DNA of 64,000 nt from Dehalococcoidia bacterium (GTDB lineage Bacteria; Chloroflexota; Dehalococcoidia; DSTF01; JACRBR01), in assembly GCA_015478665.1 (NCBI GenBank), contig JADMII010000013.1, forward strand, positions 1 to 64,000, read 5' to 3'. Every line of letters begins with the position of its first letter. Within the stretch, counting starts at the first letter, position 1. A model generated the notes under the pieces. The model did not search any database. It was not told where the DNA came from and saw nothing but the letters and a program-made list of their open reading frames with translations. Position numbers and translations under genes: made by a program. This document shows, in pieces, positions 39,205-47,758 of the stretch.

Positions 39205-40455
39205 TCAGCGCGGGAGGATGTGCCTGAGGAAGCCGCCGCGGCCCGGCGGCGGCGCCGCGAGATCGGCGGCCGAGCGCCGGGCGAGTCCGTCGTCGTCGTC
39301 GCCGCCATGGCCGTCCGGATGCACGAGCTCGCGCGCCGCCTGCTCGCCGAGATCCTCGCGCACGTGGACGTAGCGCATGATGTCGCCGCGCGTCACCAGC
39401 CCGAGCAGCTCGCGGCCGCGCAACACCGGCAGCTGGTTGACGTCGTTCTTCGCCATCAGCTGGAGCACCTGCGCCAGGTTCTCGTCCGGCGTCACCGTGT
39501 GGAGGCGCGCCACCGGCGTCATCGCGCGATAGACGCTGGTGCGCGACCAGTCGTCGCGCTCGACCTTCCGCACGTCGCTGAGGGTCACCAGGCCCGCCAG
39601 CTCGCCGGCGGCGACGACGGCGAAGGCGCGGGCGTCGTCGCGCAGGAAGCGCTCGTGCACCAGCTCCTCGAGCGTCATCTCCGGACCGACGGGATGGATG
39701 TGCGTGCGCATCATGTCGCGCACGCAAATCTGGCTCAGCGTCGATTCGATCAGCAGCTGCTCGTAGCTCGCGACCGACGAGTTGCGCAGGAAGAAGCCGA
39801 TGATGAGGAACCAGACGCCGGCGAAGATGCCGCCGAAGAACGTGTAGAGGATGCCGATGCCCATGATGCCGTAGGCGATCCACTGTCCCAGCACAGACGC
39901 GGTATGCGTCGCGCGGAGGCGGTCGTGGTTGCGCTTCCAGACGATCGAACGGAAGACGCGGCCGCCATCGAGCGGAAATCCCGGCAGCATGTTGAAGACG
40001 GCGAGCGACACGTTGATCAGCGCCAGGTAGGCGCTGATGCCGGCGAGCTCTTCGTTGAAAGGACGGCTGACGGCCCAGCCGACCGCGAAGAGGGCGCCGA
40101 GCGCCAAGCTCGTCAGCGGCCCGACGATGGCGATCCAGAACTCGAGGCCGGGGGTGTCGGGCTCGCGGGTGAGGTTCGAGACGCCGCCGAAGACGAAGAG
40201 CGTGATGTTGCGGACCGGCAGGCCGTTGCGGTTCGAGACGACGGAGTGCGAGACCTCGTGCAGGAGGATCGAAATGAAGAAGATGAAGGCGATGACGGCG
40301 CCGCCGCCCCAGCGCGCCGCGCTCGACCACTGCGGGTAGACCGACGCCAGCACACCCGTCGCAAACGACCAGGTGACGATGGCGAAGATGAAGATCCAAC
40401 TCCAGTGGACGCCGATGTCGACGCCGAAGATGCGGCCGATTTTGAAGGAGCTCAT
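39205..40455 (-). CDS. Site-2-protease (M50) family metalloprotease with CBS pair
   Basis: Intramembrane zinc protease of 416 residues. Zinc-binding HEVSH (HExxH) is in a membrane helix near residue 66, and the third ligand is in NMLPGFPLDGGR near residue 160; the intact pair predicts activity. Two CBS domains follow (about residues 235-365), which in this subfamily sense adenine nucleotides. A Gly/Asp-rich tail ends the protein. Family members release membrane-held regulators or act in stress signalling; the substrate here is unknown. Monocistronic, convergent with mscS. Confidence 0.92.
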   Translation of the reverse strand: MSSFKIGRIFGVDIGVHWSWIFIFAIVTWSFATGVLASVYPQWSSAARWGGGAVIAFIFFISILLHEVSHSVVSNRNGLPVRNITLFVFGGVSNLTREPDTPGLEFWIAIVGPLTSLALGALFAVGWAVSRPFNEELAGISAYLALINVSLAVFNMLPGFPLDGGRVFRSIVWKRNHDRLRATHTASVLGQWIAYGIMGIGILYTFFGGIFAGVWFLIIGFFLRNSSVASYEQLLIESTLSQICVRDMMRTHIHPVGPEMTLEELVHERFLRDDARAFAVVAAGELAGLVTLSDVRKVERDDWSRTSVYRAMTPVARLHTVTPDENLAQVLQLMAKNDVNQLPVLRGRELLGLVTRGDIMRYVHVREDLGEQAARELVHPDGHGGDDDDGLARRSAADLAAPPPGRGGFLRHILPR

Positions 40456-40829
40456 GAAGCCTTCCCGCGCGGCGTACCGTCCTGCGTTCTCTCATGATAC
40501 GCCGGCGGGTATGGCGAGGTGCATCGCAAGCGATGGCGGAACTGTAACGGCGGGCGGGCGCATTGGAGCCGGCAGTCAGCGGGCGGGCGCATTGGGGCCG
40601 GCAGTCAGAGGTTGGCGGCGGGAGGATCGGTGGTCAGAGATCCGCGTCCAGAGGGCGGAGGCAGAGGTCACTGGGAGGGCAGAGACCGGGGTCACGCGTG
40701 GGCGCGGGGCTGGGCCGCTGGAGCAGGGCCGGCAGTACGTCCGGGAACGCAGCGCAGCGCGAAGGTGAGAGGGGCGACGCGTGAGCTCTCACCGACGCCG
40801 CTTCGGCTGATGCCTGCGGAGGCGTCGAC
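40456..40829. other. Intergenic region with a tandem repeat
   Basis: 374 bases between two minus-strand genes. Its left part has a two-copy 29-base tandem repeat (40551-40608), and the remainder is purine-rich (AGAGG/GGGAGG-like) without a gene. Confidence 0.5.
40551..40608. repeat. Tandem 29-base repeat, two copies
   Basis: Copies at 40551-40579 and 40580-40608 begin CGGGCGGGCGCATTGG and end GCCGGCAGTCAG. They are abutting and differ at one position (A or G after ATTGG). No coding role is apparent. Confidence 0.85.
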
Positions 40830-41435
40830 TCAGGCCGTCTGCCCGTCGAGCAGGCGTACCACCTCGCGGATCGTCTCCTGGCGCCAGTTCGCCCAGATCG
40901 GGCCATGCTGGAAGGCGATGTTCTCCGCGCGCACCGCCTGCTTCTCTTCGTCGGTCATATCCGGCTTGCCGAAGCGTGCGTACATCGGCCGGAGCTTCGT
41001 CTTCATCTCGTCGTTCGCGAGTTGCGGGCGTTCGATCCAGTGGGCGATGTAGCGGTGATCCTTCGTGTAGAAGACGGCGACGGGAATCGATTCGAACTCC
41101 CCGTCCTTGAGGAACTCCGCCATGATGTCCTTGTTCTCGTCGCGGAAAAAGAAGCGGGCGTCGATGCCGCTGGCCGCGGCGATGCAGGCAAAGACGGGGG
41201 CGCCGCGGAAGACATCCGGGCACCAGGATTCGCCGAGGACGAGCATCTTCGCCGGCCCGTCCGGCTTCGCCACCAGCGCCCTCAGGGCGGCGGCCTCCTC
41301 GGCCGGGATGCTGGTGCCGCGGTAGTTCTCGTCGAAGCGCTCGCGGTTGCGATCCAGCCGGGCGAGGAACTGCTCATAGCTGAGGCCCTGCTCGAAGCGC
41401 TCTGGCGTGACGACGCTCTTCGTCCGCTGGACCAT
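40830..41435 (-). CDS. Thioredoxin-family protein with single active-site Cys
   Basis: 201-residue thioredoxin-fold protein. The active-site region reads LVLGESWCPDVFRGAP, so the usual CxxC is reduced to one Cys (WCPD); later strands IPVAVFYTKD carry the cis-Pro. A thiol-disulfide reductase mechanism is therefore unlikely; a monothiol or bacilliredoxin-like role is possible. Start ATG 41435 has GGGAGGAG eight bases upstream; in-frame codons to 41492 are less likely. Confidence 0.78.
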   Translation of the reverse strand: MVQRTKSVVTPERFEQGLSYEQFLARLDRNRERFDENYRGTSIPAEEAAALRALVAKPDGPAKMLVLGESWCPDVFRGAPVFACIAAASGIDARFFFRDENKDIMAEFLKDGEFESIPVAVFYTKDHRYIAHWIERPQLANDEMKTKLRPMYARFGKPDMTDEEKQAVRAENIAFQHGPIWANWRQETIREVVRLLDGQTA

Positions 41436-41878
41436 GATGATGGCTCCTCCCTTCGGCGCTTTGCTGCCTATCGCCTCCGGGCAGTGTAACAACTACTGTG
41501 CCAGTGCGGCAGGTAGGTCGAGGGACGAGGAAGTTTGTCGAGGGGCGAGGGACGTGAGTACGCCGGGCGACGGGCGAACGGGGACAGCAGCAAAGGGCGC
41601 GGACCACTGCTTCGAGTTCGGGACGTCGGCGAGGGCGTGCCGCTCGCGCCCACAGCCAACCAGCACAGGGCAACAGCACACAGCACAGGCGCGCCGCACC
41701 TTCGCTCCTCACCGCCCGGCACTCCCCCGCCAGCCTCCCGACTCCGCCAGTTCGAGGCCGCGCATCATCGCGCACGATCGCCAGCCGGCACTGCCCCCTC
41801 CAGCCTCCCGACTTCCCGCCAGGCTCCAGGCCCTTCAGCGTTCATACCTCCGAGCCTCCACAAAGCGGGCTTGCATCG
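41436..41878. other. Intergenic region, nothing recognised
   Basis: 443 bases between divergent genes. A 14-base near-repeat (GTCGAGGGACGAGG at 41517 and GTCGAGGGGCGAGG at 41537) is the only structure seen. Open frames here are low-complexity Pro/Ser/Arg and not supported. Confidence 0.45.
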
Positions 41879-42466
41879 ATGCCAGCATTATGCCATCATC
41901 ACGCAGTCTTGAAGTGGCAGACGGAGGCAACGCTGGCGGCCGGACACGAACTCGCGATCGATCCTCTCTTCGACGCTCTCCGGGCGCCACTGGCGCTCGT
42001 CGACGACGACGCCCGGCGCCGCGCGATCGAGACCTACCTCGATGCCGCCCGCCTGCCGCTCGAGCGCGCCGCCTACGACCTGCTCTCGGAGGTCGTGCGG
42101 ACGATCGACGAGCGGGTCGCCGCCCACTATCGGCTGCGGCTGGCGTACCGGCCGGGCGGGCTGGCGCTCGAGGTCGAGGAGAAGGCCGCGAACGGCGGCG
42201 GCGACGAGTCTGTGGCGTGGGCGGCCGAGGGCGACGTCGAGAAGATCACGATCCGTATCCCGGCGGAGCTGAAGGACCTGGCGACGCAGGCGGCGCAACG
42301 CGCCGGGACATCGGCGAACAGCTGGTTCATCAAGGCCCTCGCGCGGTCGCTGCGCAATATGGAGGCCGCCTCGCCGCCGCCCGGCTGGCGCGGCGAGCAG
42401 GCCCACGGCCGGCATCGCGGGGCGAAGTTCACGGGCTGGGTCGGCGGCGACGACGACCGGGAGTGA
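41879..42466 (+). CDS. Ribbon-helix-helix DNA-binding protein (regulator of the following operon?)
   Basis: 195-residue protein. The C-terminal third contains a ribbon-helix-helix domain: strand EKITIRIPAEL followed by two helices (KDLATQAAQRAG, SANSWFIKALARSL), as in HicB/Arc-type repressors. The N-terminal about 110 residues are predicted alpha/beta, with no recognised motif. No HicA-like toxin is adjacent. It is the first gene of a tight five-gene run, 31 bases before the next. The start is uncertain: the ATG at 41879 has no clear ribosome site. Confidence 0.7.
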   Translation: MPALCHHHAVLKWQTEATLAAGHELAIDPLFDALRAPLALVDDDARRRAIETYLDAARLPLERAAYDLLSEVVRTIDERVAAHYRLRLAYRPGGLALEVEEKAANGGGDESVAWAAEGDVEKITIRIPAELKDLATQAAQRAGTSANSWFIKALARSLRNMEAASPPPGWRGEQAHGRHRGAKFTGWVGGDDDRE

Positions 42467-42497
42467 CATCCGGGCTCAGTGCCGAAGGAGGCGCGAA

Positions 42498-42722
42498 ATG
42501 GAATTCACCCTGCTCAACGAACTGGCGTTGCTCCTGCGCGCGAAGGAGTTGCGAGGCGTCGATCTGGTGCGGCTGGAGGAGGTACGGCGGCTCGAGGCGG
42601 CGTTGCCGCGCCGGAGCACACGAGCGGCGCTGGCCGGCGCGCTGGTGGCGCTCGGACTGCGGCTCGACGGCAGCGCGGGCGAGCGCCTGCTGGCGACGAA
42701 CGCTGCCCGGACAGGCCGCTGA
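42498..42722 (+). CDS. Uncharacterised 74-residue helical protein
   Basis: Small protein (MEFTLLNELALLLRAKELRG...) predicted entirely helical and rich in Leu/Arg/Ala. AAGGAGGCG lies six bases before the ATG. No family recognised. Second gene of the RHH-DUF4097 operon; its conserved placement would have to be tested in relatives. Confidence 0.65.
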   Translation: MEFTLLNELALLLRAKELRGVDLVRLEEVRRLEAALPRRSTRAALAGALVALGLRLDGSAGERLLATNAARTGR

Positions 42723-42738
42723 GGGAAGAGGCGGAATC

Positions 42739-43116
42739 ATGCGCGTCGCGGTCTTCGTCATCGCCCTGCTACTGCTCACGGGCTCGCTCGAGCCGTCGCG
42801 GGCGCCGCTGATCGCCCTCACCGTGCTCGCCGGGCTTGCCGCCCTTGGCTGGCGGCCGTGGCGCCCCTTCGATCTCCGCGTCGTGCCAGAAACGCGGCTG
42901 GCGACCTTCGTGCTGGCGGCGCTGCTGCTCGCCGGCGTCATCGACCCGACGCGCGGCTGGCTCAGCGGCCTCACGATCGCCGCCGGTTTGGCGATGCTGA
43001 CCGCGCCCACGCCGGCCTTCTGCGGACGATCGCGCTCATACACGCGCTGTCGCCAGGGCGACGGCGGGTGCCGGCGCGCGTGGAGCGCCGGCTGGGACGG
43101 AGGCGAGTGGCGATGA
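42739..43116 (+). CDS. Small membrane protein with three to four hydrophobic segments
   Basis: 125-residue protein with hydrophobic stretches at about residues 2-16, 22-36, 53-68 and 75-89, and a Cys/Arg-rich tail after residue 94. No motif recognised. The stop TGA overlaps the ATG of the next gene (ATGA at 43113-43116), implying translational coupling. Confidence 0.65.
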   Translation: MRVAVFVIALLLLTGSLEPSRAPLIALTVLAGLAALGWRPWRPFDLRVVPETRLATFVLAALLLAGVIDPTRGWLSGLTIAAGLAMLTAPTPAFCGRSRSYTRCRQGDGGCRRAWSAGWDGGEWR

Positions 43117-43529
43117 CGACCGATGTCGCGACCGGGCGAGCACCAGCGAACGAGTCACAGAGCCCGGGCGCGGCCACCGTGCCGCTGGTCGTCGAATTCA
43201 CGTCGTCGCGCGTACGGCAGCGGCCGCTCGCCGCGCGGCCGGGCGGCGTCGAACTGACGGCGGGCAGCCGGATGCCGGTGCGCAGCGTCGACATCGACGA
43301 CCACCCGGAGTTGCGGCGGCGGTTCAGCATCAACCTGCTGCCCACGTTCGTCGTCGTGCAGGATTCGGTCGAACTGGCGCGCTTCGTCGGGCCGCACTCG
43401 CGCCGCGAGCTGGCAGCGGCGATCCGCCGCGCGCTCGACCCCGGCCTGGTGCGGCTGGGCGAACTGCCCCGCGCGCGCGGCCGCTGGAACGACTTCACGA
43501 CGCGCCTTTGGGGCTTCGAGGCGAGCTGA
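43113..43529 (+). CDS. Thioredoxin-fold protein lacking CxxC
   Basis: 138 residues. The pattern VPLVVEFTSS, a helical segment, VDIDDHPELRRRFSINLLPT, then FVVVQDSVELARFVG is the thioredoxin alpha/beta order, including the cis-Pro loop (LPTFVVV). The position of CxxC is occupied by SSRVRQ and the protein has no Cys, so no redox chemistry is expected. The stop overlaps the next ATG (TGATG). Confidence 0.72.
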   Translation: MTTDVATGRAPANESQSPGAATVPLVVEFTSSRVRQRPLAARPGGVELTAGSRMPVRSVDIDDHPELRRRFSINLLPTFVVVQDSVELARFVGPHSRRELAAAIRRALDPGLVRLGELPRARGRWNDFTTRLWGFEAS

Positions 43530-44440
43530 TGGAGCTGGTACGCAGCGTCTCTCGCCAGTTCGTCACCGGCACCGAGTCGGTGCTGCACCTGGAGGCGCGC
43601 GCGGGCCGCGTCCTCGTCGAAGGGCGGCCGCTCGATCGCGTCGAGGTCGAGGCCGAGGTCCACGTCTGGTCGGTGTCATCGGACGAGGCGGACGAGGCGG
43701 TGCGCGCCGTCGAAGCGGGGATGGAGCAGGAGGTCGATGGCCGGGTGGTCGTCCGCGCGCCGGCGCTGCGCGAGACGTCCGGCGGCTGGAGCCTGCTCAA
43801 GCTCGCTCAGCGCGGCACGCGGGTCGAGTATCGCGTGCGGGTGCCGATGACGAGCAGCGTGCGCGTGCTGTCACGTAGCGGGCGCGTCGAGATCTCCGGC
43901 GTCCACGGCCGCATCCACTGCGAAATGATCAGCGGCCGCAGCCAGGTGCGCGACATCGAGGGAGAGACGACTGTCGTCTCGCGCAGCGGCACCGTCGAGG
44001 TCGAGCGGATCGCGGGGAGCGTGAAACTGGAGGCGCGCAGCGGCCGCGTGCGGCTCCGCGATGTGCGCGGCGCTGCGACGGTCGAATCGCGCAGCGGCAC
44101 GATCGAGGTCTCGCGCGTGACGGGCGAGCTGCGCGTGAACGGGCGCACGGGCTCGATCAGCGTCGACGCGCCGGGCGCGGCCGTGCATGTGCGCTCACGC
44201 TGCGGGCCGGTGCGCTATCGCGGTGTGGTGCCGGGCGATGTCGACATCGAACTCCACATCGGGCCGATCGTGTTCGCCGTCGACACCACTGCCCCGATCT
44301 ACATCGACGCCGAGACGCGGGTCGGCGCCGTGACGTCGGACCTGCCGCCGCGGCGTCGCGGGCAGCCGCCGGCGACGGGCGGACCGAAGGTGCGTCTGCG
44401 CACCCAGACGGGCTCGATCCATCTCACCCGCGCGGACTGA
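43529..44440 (+). CDS. DUF4097-type right-handed beta-repeat protein
   Basis: 303-residue protein in which short strands repeat with period about 17-20: VRVLSRSGRVEISGVHG, TTVVSRSGTVEVERIAG, KLEARSGRVRLRDVRG, ATVESRSGTIEVSRVTG. The (V/T)xSRSGxVEV rung is typical of the DUF4097 adhesin/toast-rack-like proteins that often accompany envelope-stress modules. No signal peptide or transmembrane helix is seen, so the location is unclear. Last gene of the operon, translationally coupled to the thioredoxin-like gene. Confidence 0.82.
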   Translation: MELVRSVSRQFVTGTESVLHLEARAGRVLVEGRPLDRVEVEAEVHVWSVSSDEADEAVRAVEAGMEQEVDGRVVVRAPALRETSGGWSLLKLAQRGTRVEYRVRVPMTSSVRVLSRSGRVEISGVHGRIHCEMISGRSQVRDIEGETTVVSRSGTVEVERIAGSVKLEARSGRVRLRDVRGAATVESRSGTIEVSRVTGELRVNGRTGSISVDAPGAAVHVRSRCGPVRYRGVVPGDVDIELHIGPIVFAVDTTAPIYIDAETRVGAVTSDLPPRRRGQPPATGGPKVRLRTQTGSIHLTRAD

Positions 44441-44536
44441 GGGCGGCAACGCAGGCGTACCACCTCGGTGCGTCGTCGCCGGTGCGCTCTGTTATGGTGG
44501 ATCGCGCCCGCACTTGGGCGCCGAAAGGAGCGCGCA

Positions 44537-44821
44537 ATGCTGCTCGTCAGCCAGAAGGCCGCCGCGGCACTCCACGACACGCTCGACCAGAATCGCAAGG
44601 ACGACGCCGATATCCTCCGCATCGCGCAGACCGACCAGGGCTTGGCACTCGCCATCGGCAAGGAGCACGACGGCGACCAGCTCATCGACCACGACGAACG
44701 CCACATCCTGGCCATCGAGCCGGCCGTCGCTGACGCGCTCGACGGCGCGACGCTCGACCTGACGGAGACGCCGGAAGGGCCGCGCCTCGTGTTCGACGCG
44801 CCGGAGGGGCTTGCGTCGTAG
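44537..44821 (+). CDS. HesB/A-type-fold protein without cysteines
   Basis: 94 residues. The layout MLLVSQKAAAALHDTLDQ, LRIAQTDQGLALAIG, HILAIEPAVADAL, LDLTETPEGPRLVFD follows the A-type iron-sulfur carrier (HesB/ErpA) fold, but the three ligand Cys are absent. It cannot carry an FeS cluster in the usual way. AAAGGAG lies six bases before the ATG. Followed by a GC-rich hairpin at 44850-44869. Confidence 0.6.
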   Translation: MLLVSQKAAAALHDTLDQNRKDDADILRIAQTDQGLALAIGKEHDGDQLIDHDERHILAIEPAVADALDGATLDLTETPEGPRLVFDAPEGLAS

Positions 44822-44849
44822 TCCCCGGCGTCCTCGGGAAGTGATCGCA

Positions 44850-44869
44850 CCGCCCCCCCTTTGGGGCGG
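44850..44869 (+). terminator. GC-rich hairpin, possible terminator
   Basis: CCGCCCC (44850-44856) and GGGGCGG (44863-44869) can pair around a six-base loop, 29 bases after the upstream stop codon. No T-tract follows, so intrinsic termination would be weak or factor-dependent. Confidence 0.4.
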
Positions 44870-44983
44870 GGACGCGTGTGCGCTTCCGAGCACCGGCTCC
44901 AACCTCCAGTTCCAGCCTCCATCCTCCCTACCGCGGTGGCAGCGAGCGCCGTATCCTGAGCGGCATCCGGAAGGGAGGACGCC

Positions 44984-46204
44984 GTGGGTGATCGGGCGCT
45001 CGAAGGGCTGCGCGTCGTCGACATCTCGCAGGGCATCGCCGGGCCGTACGCGACGAAGCTGCTCGCCGACTCGGGCGCGAGCGTCACGAAGGTCGAGCCG
45101 CCGGGCGGCGACTGGAGCCGGCGGCGGGGGCCGTTTCCCGGCGACATCCCCGACCCCGGGAAGTCCGCGCTCTACCTCCACCTCAACACCGGCAAGCGCA
45201 GCGTCACGCTCGACGTCTCCGTCCCGTCGGGCCAGGTGGTGCTGAAGAAGCTGCTGGCGCGCGCCGACGTGTTCGTCGCCGGCGAGAAGACGTCGACGCT
45301 GGCGACGTGGGGCCTGACGTACGACGACCTCTGCTCAACGTTCCCGGAGCTGATCGTGGCGCAGGTGTCGCCCTTCGGGGCGACGGGGCCGTACGCCGAC
45401 TACGACGGCAATAGCCTGACGGCGATGGCGATGAGCTCGATCATGTACAACACCGGCGAGCCCGACCGCGAGCCGCTGACGACGGCCGGCGAGCCCGGCG
45501 AGTACATCGCCGGCGTGCAGCTGTGGCTCGGGGTGCTGGCGGCGCTCGGGAATCGCGCGTCGCGCGGCGGCGGCGACCACGTCGACGTGTCGCTGGCGGA
45601 AGCGGCGGCGGCCGCGGACGAGTACAACGCCGCGATGTACGCCTACCAGGGCGCCGTGCGGCGGCGCTACTACTCGCGGCACATCTTCGGCTATCCAAAC
45701 GACATCGTGAAGGCGCAGGACGGATACCTGGTGATGATTCCGGGCGCCGGCGGCTTCCCGTCGCCGCTGGCCGGCGACACCGTCTCGCCGATGGCGCTGC
45801 TGATGGAGGACCCGGCGCTGGACCAGTCGGCCTTCTTCAGACAGGGCGGCGAGCGCATGATCCAGTGGCGCGAGTTCGACAAGCTCATCGAGCCCTACCT
45901 CTCGACGCACAGCGCGGCCGAGATCGTGATGACGGCGCAGGCGCTGCGCATGCCGTTCGCGCCGGTGCCGACGGCGGCGGACCTGCTGGCCGACGAGCAC
46001 CTCATCGAGCGGGGATTCTTCGAGACGCAGCCGACGCCGGCCGGCGAGCTGCGGCTGCCGGGCGCGCCGTTCCGCATGTCGGAGACGCCGCTGCGTATGA
46101 CGCCGGCGCCCGCGCTCGGCGACGCGAACGCCGAGGTGCTCGTCGGCGAGCTGGGATATACGACGGAGGATCTGACGATCCTCAGCGACCGGGGGGTGTC
46201 ATGA
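44984..46204 (+). CDS. CaiB/BaiF-type (class III) CoA-transferase, first of a pair
   Basis: Transfers CoA between carboxylic acids without a classical ping-pong glutamyl intermediate. 406 residues. Motifs LRVVDISQGIAGPYATKLLA and DWSRRRGPFPGDIP are N-terminal; GDHVDVSLAEAA is where the catalytic acidic residue lies in the family. The GTG start has GGGAGG five bases upstream, and a TATCCT hexamer (about 44951) may be the promoter. The stop overlaps the ATG of the second transferase, so the two probably work together, possibly as one heteromeric enzyme. Confidence 0.9.
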   Translation: MGDRALEGLRVVDISQGIAGPYATKLLADSGASVTKVEPPGGDWSRRRGPFPGDIPDPGKSALYLHLNTGKRSVTLDVSVPSGQVVLKKLLARADVFVAGEKTSTLATWGLTYDDLCSTFPELIVAQVSPFGATGPYADYDGNSLTAMAMSSIMYNTGEPDREPLTTAGEPGEYIAGVQLWLGVLAALGNRASRGGGDHVDVSLAEAAAAADEYNAAMYAYQGAVRRRYYSRHIFGYPNDIVKAQDGYLVMIPGAGGFPSPLAGDTVSPMALLMEDPALDQSAFFRQGGERMIQWREFDKLIEPYLSTHSAAEIVMTAQALRMPFAPVPTAADLLADEHLIERGFFETQPTPAGELRLPGAPFRMSETPLRMTPAPALGDANAEVLVGELGYTTEDLTILSDRGVS

Positions 46205-47583
46205 ACGGCCACGAAGCGGCGCTCCCGCTCGACGGCATCCGCGTCGTCGACCTCACGCAGGTGTTCGCCGGGCCGACGTGCACGCGTATCCTCGCCGACC
46301 TCGGCGCCGACGTGATCCGCTTCGAGTCGCCCAACCGCCTGGACGTGACGCGCAGCCTGATCACGACGGACAACGACGGCAAGGACCATCACTGGCACCG
46401 GTCGTCGTACTTCACAATCCGCAACACCAACAAACGGGAGATGGTGCTCGACCTGACGAAGCCGGAGGCGATCGCCATCCTCAGGAAGCTGATCGCCGGC
46501 GCCGACGTGGTCGCGGAGAGCTTCACGCCGCGGGTGATGGAGAACTTCGGCCTGGGCTACGCGTCGCTGAAGGAGCTGAAGCCGGACATCATCATGATCT
46601 CGCTCTCCGGCTACGGGCAGTTCGGCTCGATGCGCGACTTCGCCGGGTATGGCATGGGGCTGGAGCCGGCATCGGGCATCTCGTCGATCACCGGCTACGA
46701 GGGCGGGCCGCCGATGCGCACGGGGATGTCGTTCACCGACCCTTACTCCGGCTTCGTCGGCGCCGGCGCCGTGCTGACAGCGCTGCACTACCGTCGCCGC
46801 ACCGGGCGCGGGCAGTACATCGACCTCTCCGAGCAGGAGGCGGCGATGCCGGTGATGGGCGCAGCGCTGCTCGACTACCAGATGAACCAGCGTCTGTGGC
46901 AGCGGCGCGGCAACCGCGGCGACCACGCCGCGCCGCAGGGCTGCTATCGATGCGCGGGCGACGACCGCTGGTGCGTGATCAGCGTCTCGGACGACGCGGA
47001 GTTCGCGCGGATGGTGGCGGCGATGGATCACCCGGAGTGGGCCGACGATCAGCGCTTCTCGACGGTGCTGGCGCGCTTCGACCACCACGACGAGCTCGAC
47101 GCGGCGATCAGCGAGTGGACGTCGCAGCGCGACCACTACGACGTCATGCACACGCTGCAGGCGGCGGGCGTGAAGGCGGCCGCCGTGCTCGATGGCAAAG
47201 AGGTGCTGTTCGACCCGCACTTGCGGGCGCGCGGGCAGTTCGACATGGTCGAGCAGCCGCTGCTCGGCCGGCGGCCGGTGCAGAAGCACCTGGCGGCGAA
47301 GTTCCGGCGCTTCGAGGCGAAGACGCGCACGCCCGCGCCGCTGCTCGGTGAGCACAACGAGGAGGTGCTGCGCGAGCTCGGGTACGGCGACGACGACATC
47401 GCGCGCCTCAAGGCCGAGGGCGTGATCGCCGACGCGCCGAATCTGCCGGTGCCGCCGCAGCTCATCTCGATGGCGCTGAAGCTGCCGTACGACCGTTACA
47501 TCCCGGCAGGGATCCTGCAGGCGCTGGAACCGGACTATCGCGAGCAGCTCGGCATCGCCGACGACGGCGAGCGCGCGCAGTAG
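46201..47583 (+). CDS. CaiB/BaiF-type CoA-transferase, second of a pair
   Basis: 460 residues with the interlaced class III fold: IRVVDLTQVFAGPTCTRILA, NTNKREMVLDLTKPEA, ISLSGYGQFGSMRDFAGYG, and YIDLSEQEAA at the position of the catalytic acid. It overlaps the upstream transferase by four bases (ATGA), so translation is coupled. The C-terminal extension (VIADAPNLPVPPQLI) is longer than in simple formyl-CoA transferases. Substrate unknown; tandem pairs of this sort are seen in carboxylic-acid or steroid degradation operons. Confidence 0.9.
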   Translation: MNGHEAALPLDGIRVVDLTQVFAGPTCTRILADLGADVIRFESPNRLDVTRSLITTDNDGKDHHWHRSSYFTIRNTNKREMVLDLTKPEAIAILRKLIAGADVVAESFTPRVMENFGLGYASLKELKPDIIMISLSGYGQFGSMRDFAGYGMGLEPASGISSITGYEGGPPMRTGMSFTDPYSGFVGAGAVLTALHYRRRTGRGQYIDLSEQEAAMPVMGAALLDYQMNQRLWQRRGNRGDHAAPQGCYRCAGDDRWCVISVSDDAEFARMVAAMDHPEWADDQRFSTVLARFDHHDELDAAISEWTSQRDHYDVMHTLQAAGVKAAAVLDGKEVLFDPHLRARGQFDMVEQPLLGRRPVQKHLAAKFRRFEAKTRTPAPLLGEHNEEVLRELGYGDDDIARLKAEGVIADAPNLPVPPQLISMALKLPYDRYIPAGILQALEPDYREQLGIADDGERAQ

Positions 47584-47584
47584 A

Positions 47585-47737
47585 GTGGAGATCGCGCCGG
47601 TGACGCTCGCCGGCGCGCACCGGCGGCTCGAAGCCGCTCGCCGCGACGCACGTCGACGCGCTCATGCGCGCGGGCCGGGCCGAAGGCATCTGGACTTGGC
47701 TGCCGTGGCATCCGAAGACGCGCGCGGACGCACCAGA
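47585..47737 (+). pseudogene. Frameshifted N-terminal remnant of a GNAT acetyltransferase
   Basis: From the GTG at 47585 one frame reads EIAPVTLAGAHRRLE. After one extra base near 47633 a second frame continues PLAATHVDALMRAGRAEG, IWTWLPWHP. Joined, these match the N-terminus of RimJ/RimL-type N-acetyltransferases (...LxGxxxRLEPLxxxHxxxL...IWxWLP). No acetyl-CoA-binding loop follows; the rest is missing and the next gene comes in from the opposite strand. It begins two bases after the CoA-transferase stop, so it was probably once in that operon. Confidence 0.55.
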
Positions 47738-47758
47738 TGCTTGCGGTCACCAGCCGCC

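Noticed and set aside
41517-41550. 14-base near-direct repeat GTCGAGGGACGAGG / GTCGAGGGGCGAGG
   Set aside because: Only two copies at 20-base spacing in purine-rich DNA; not enough to call a CRISPR or regulatory array.
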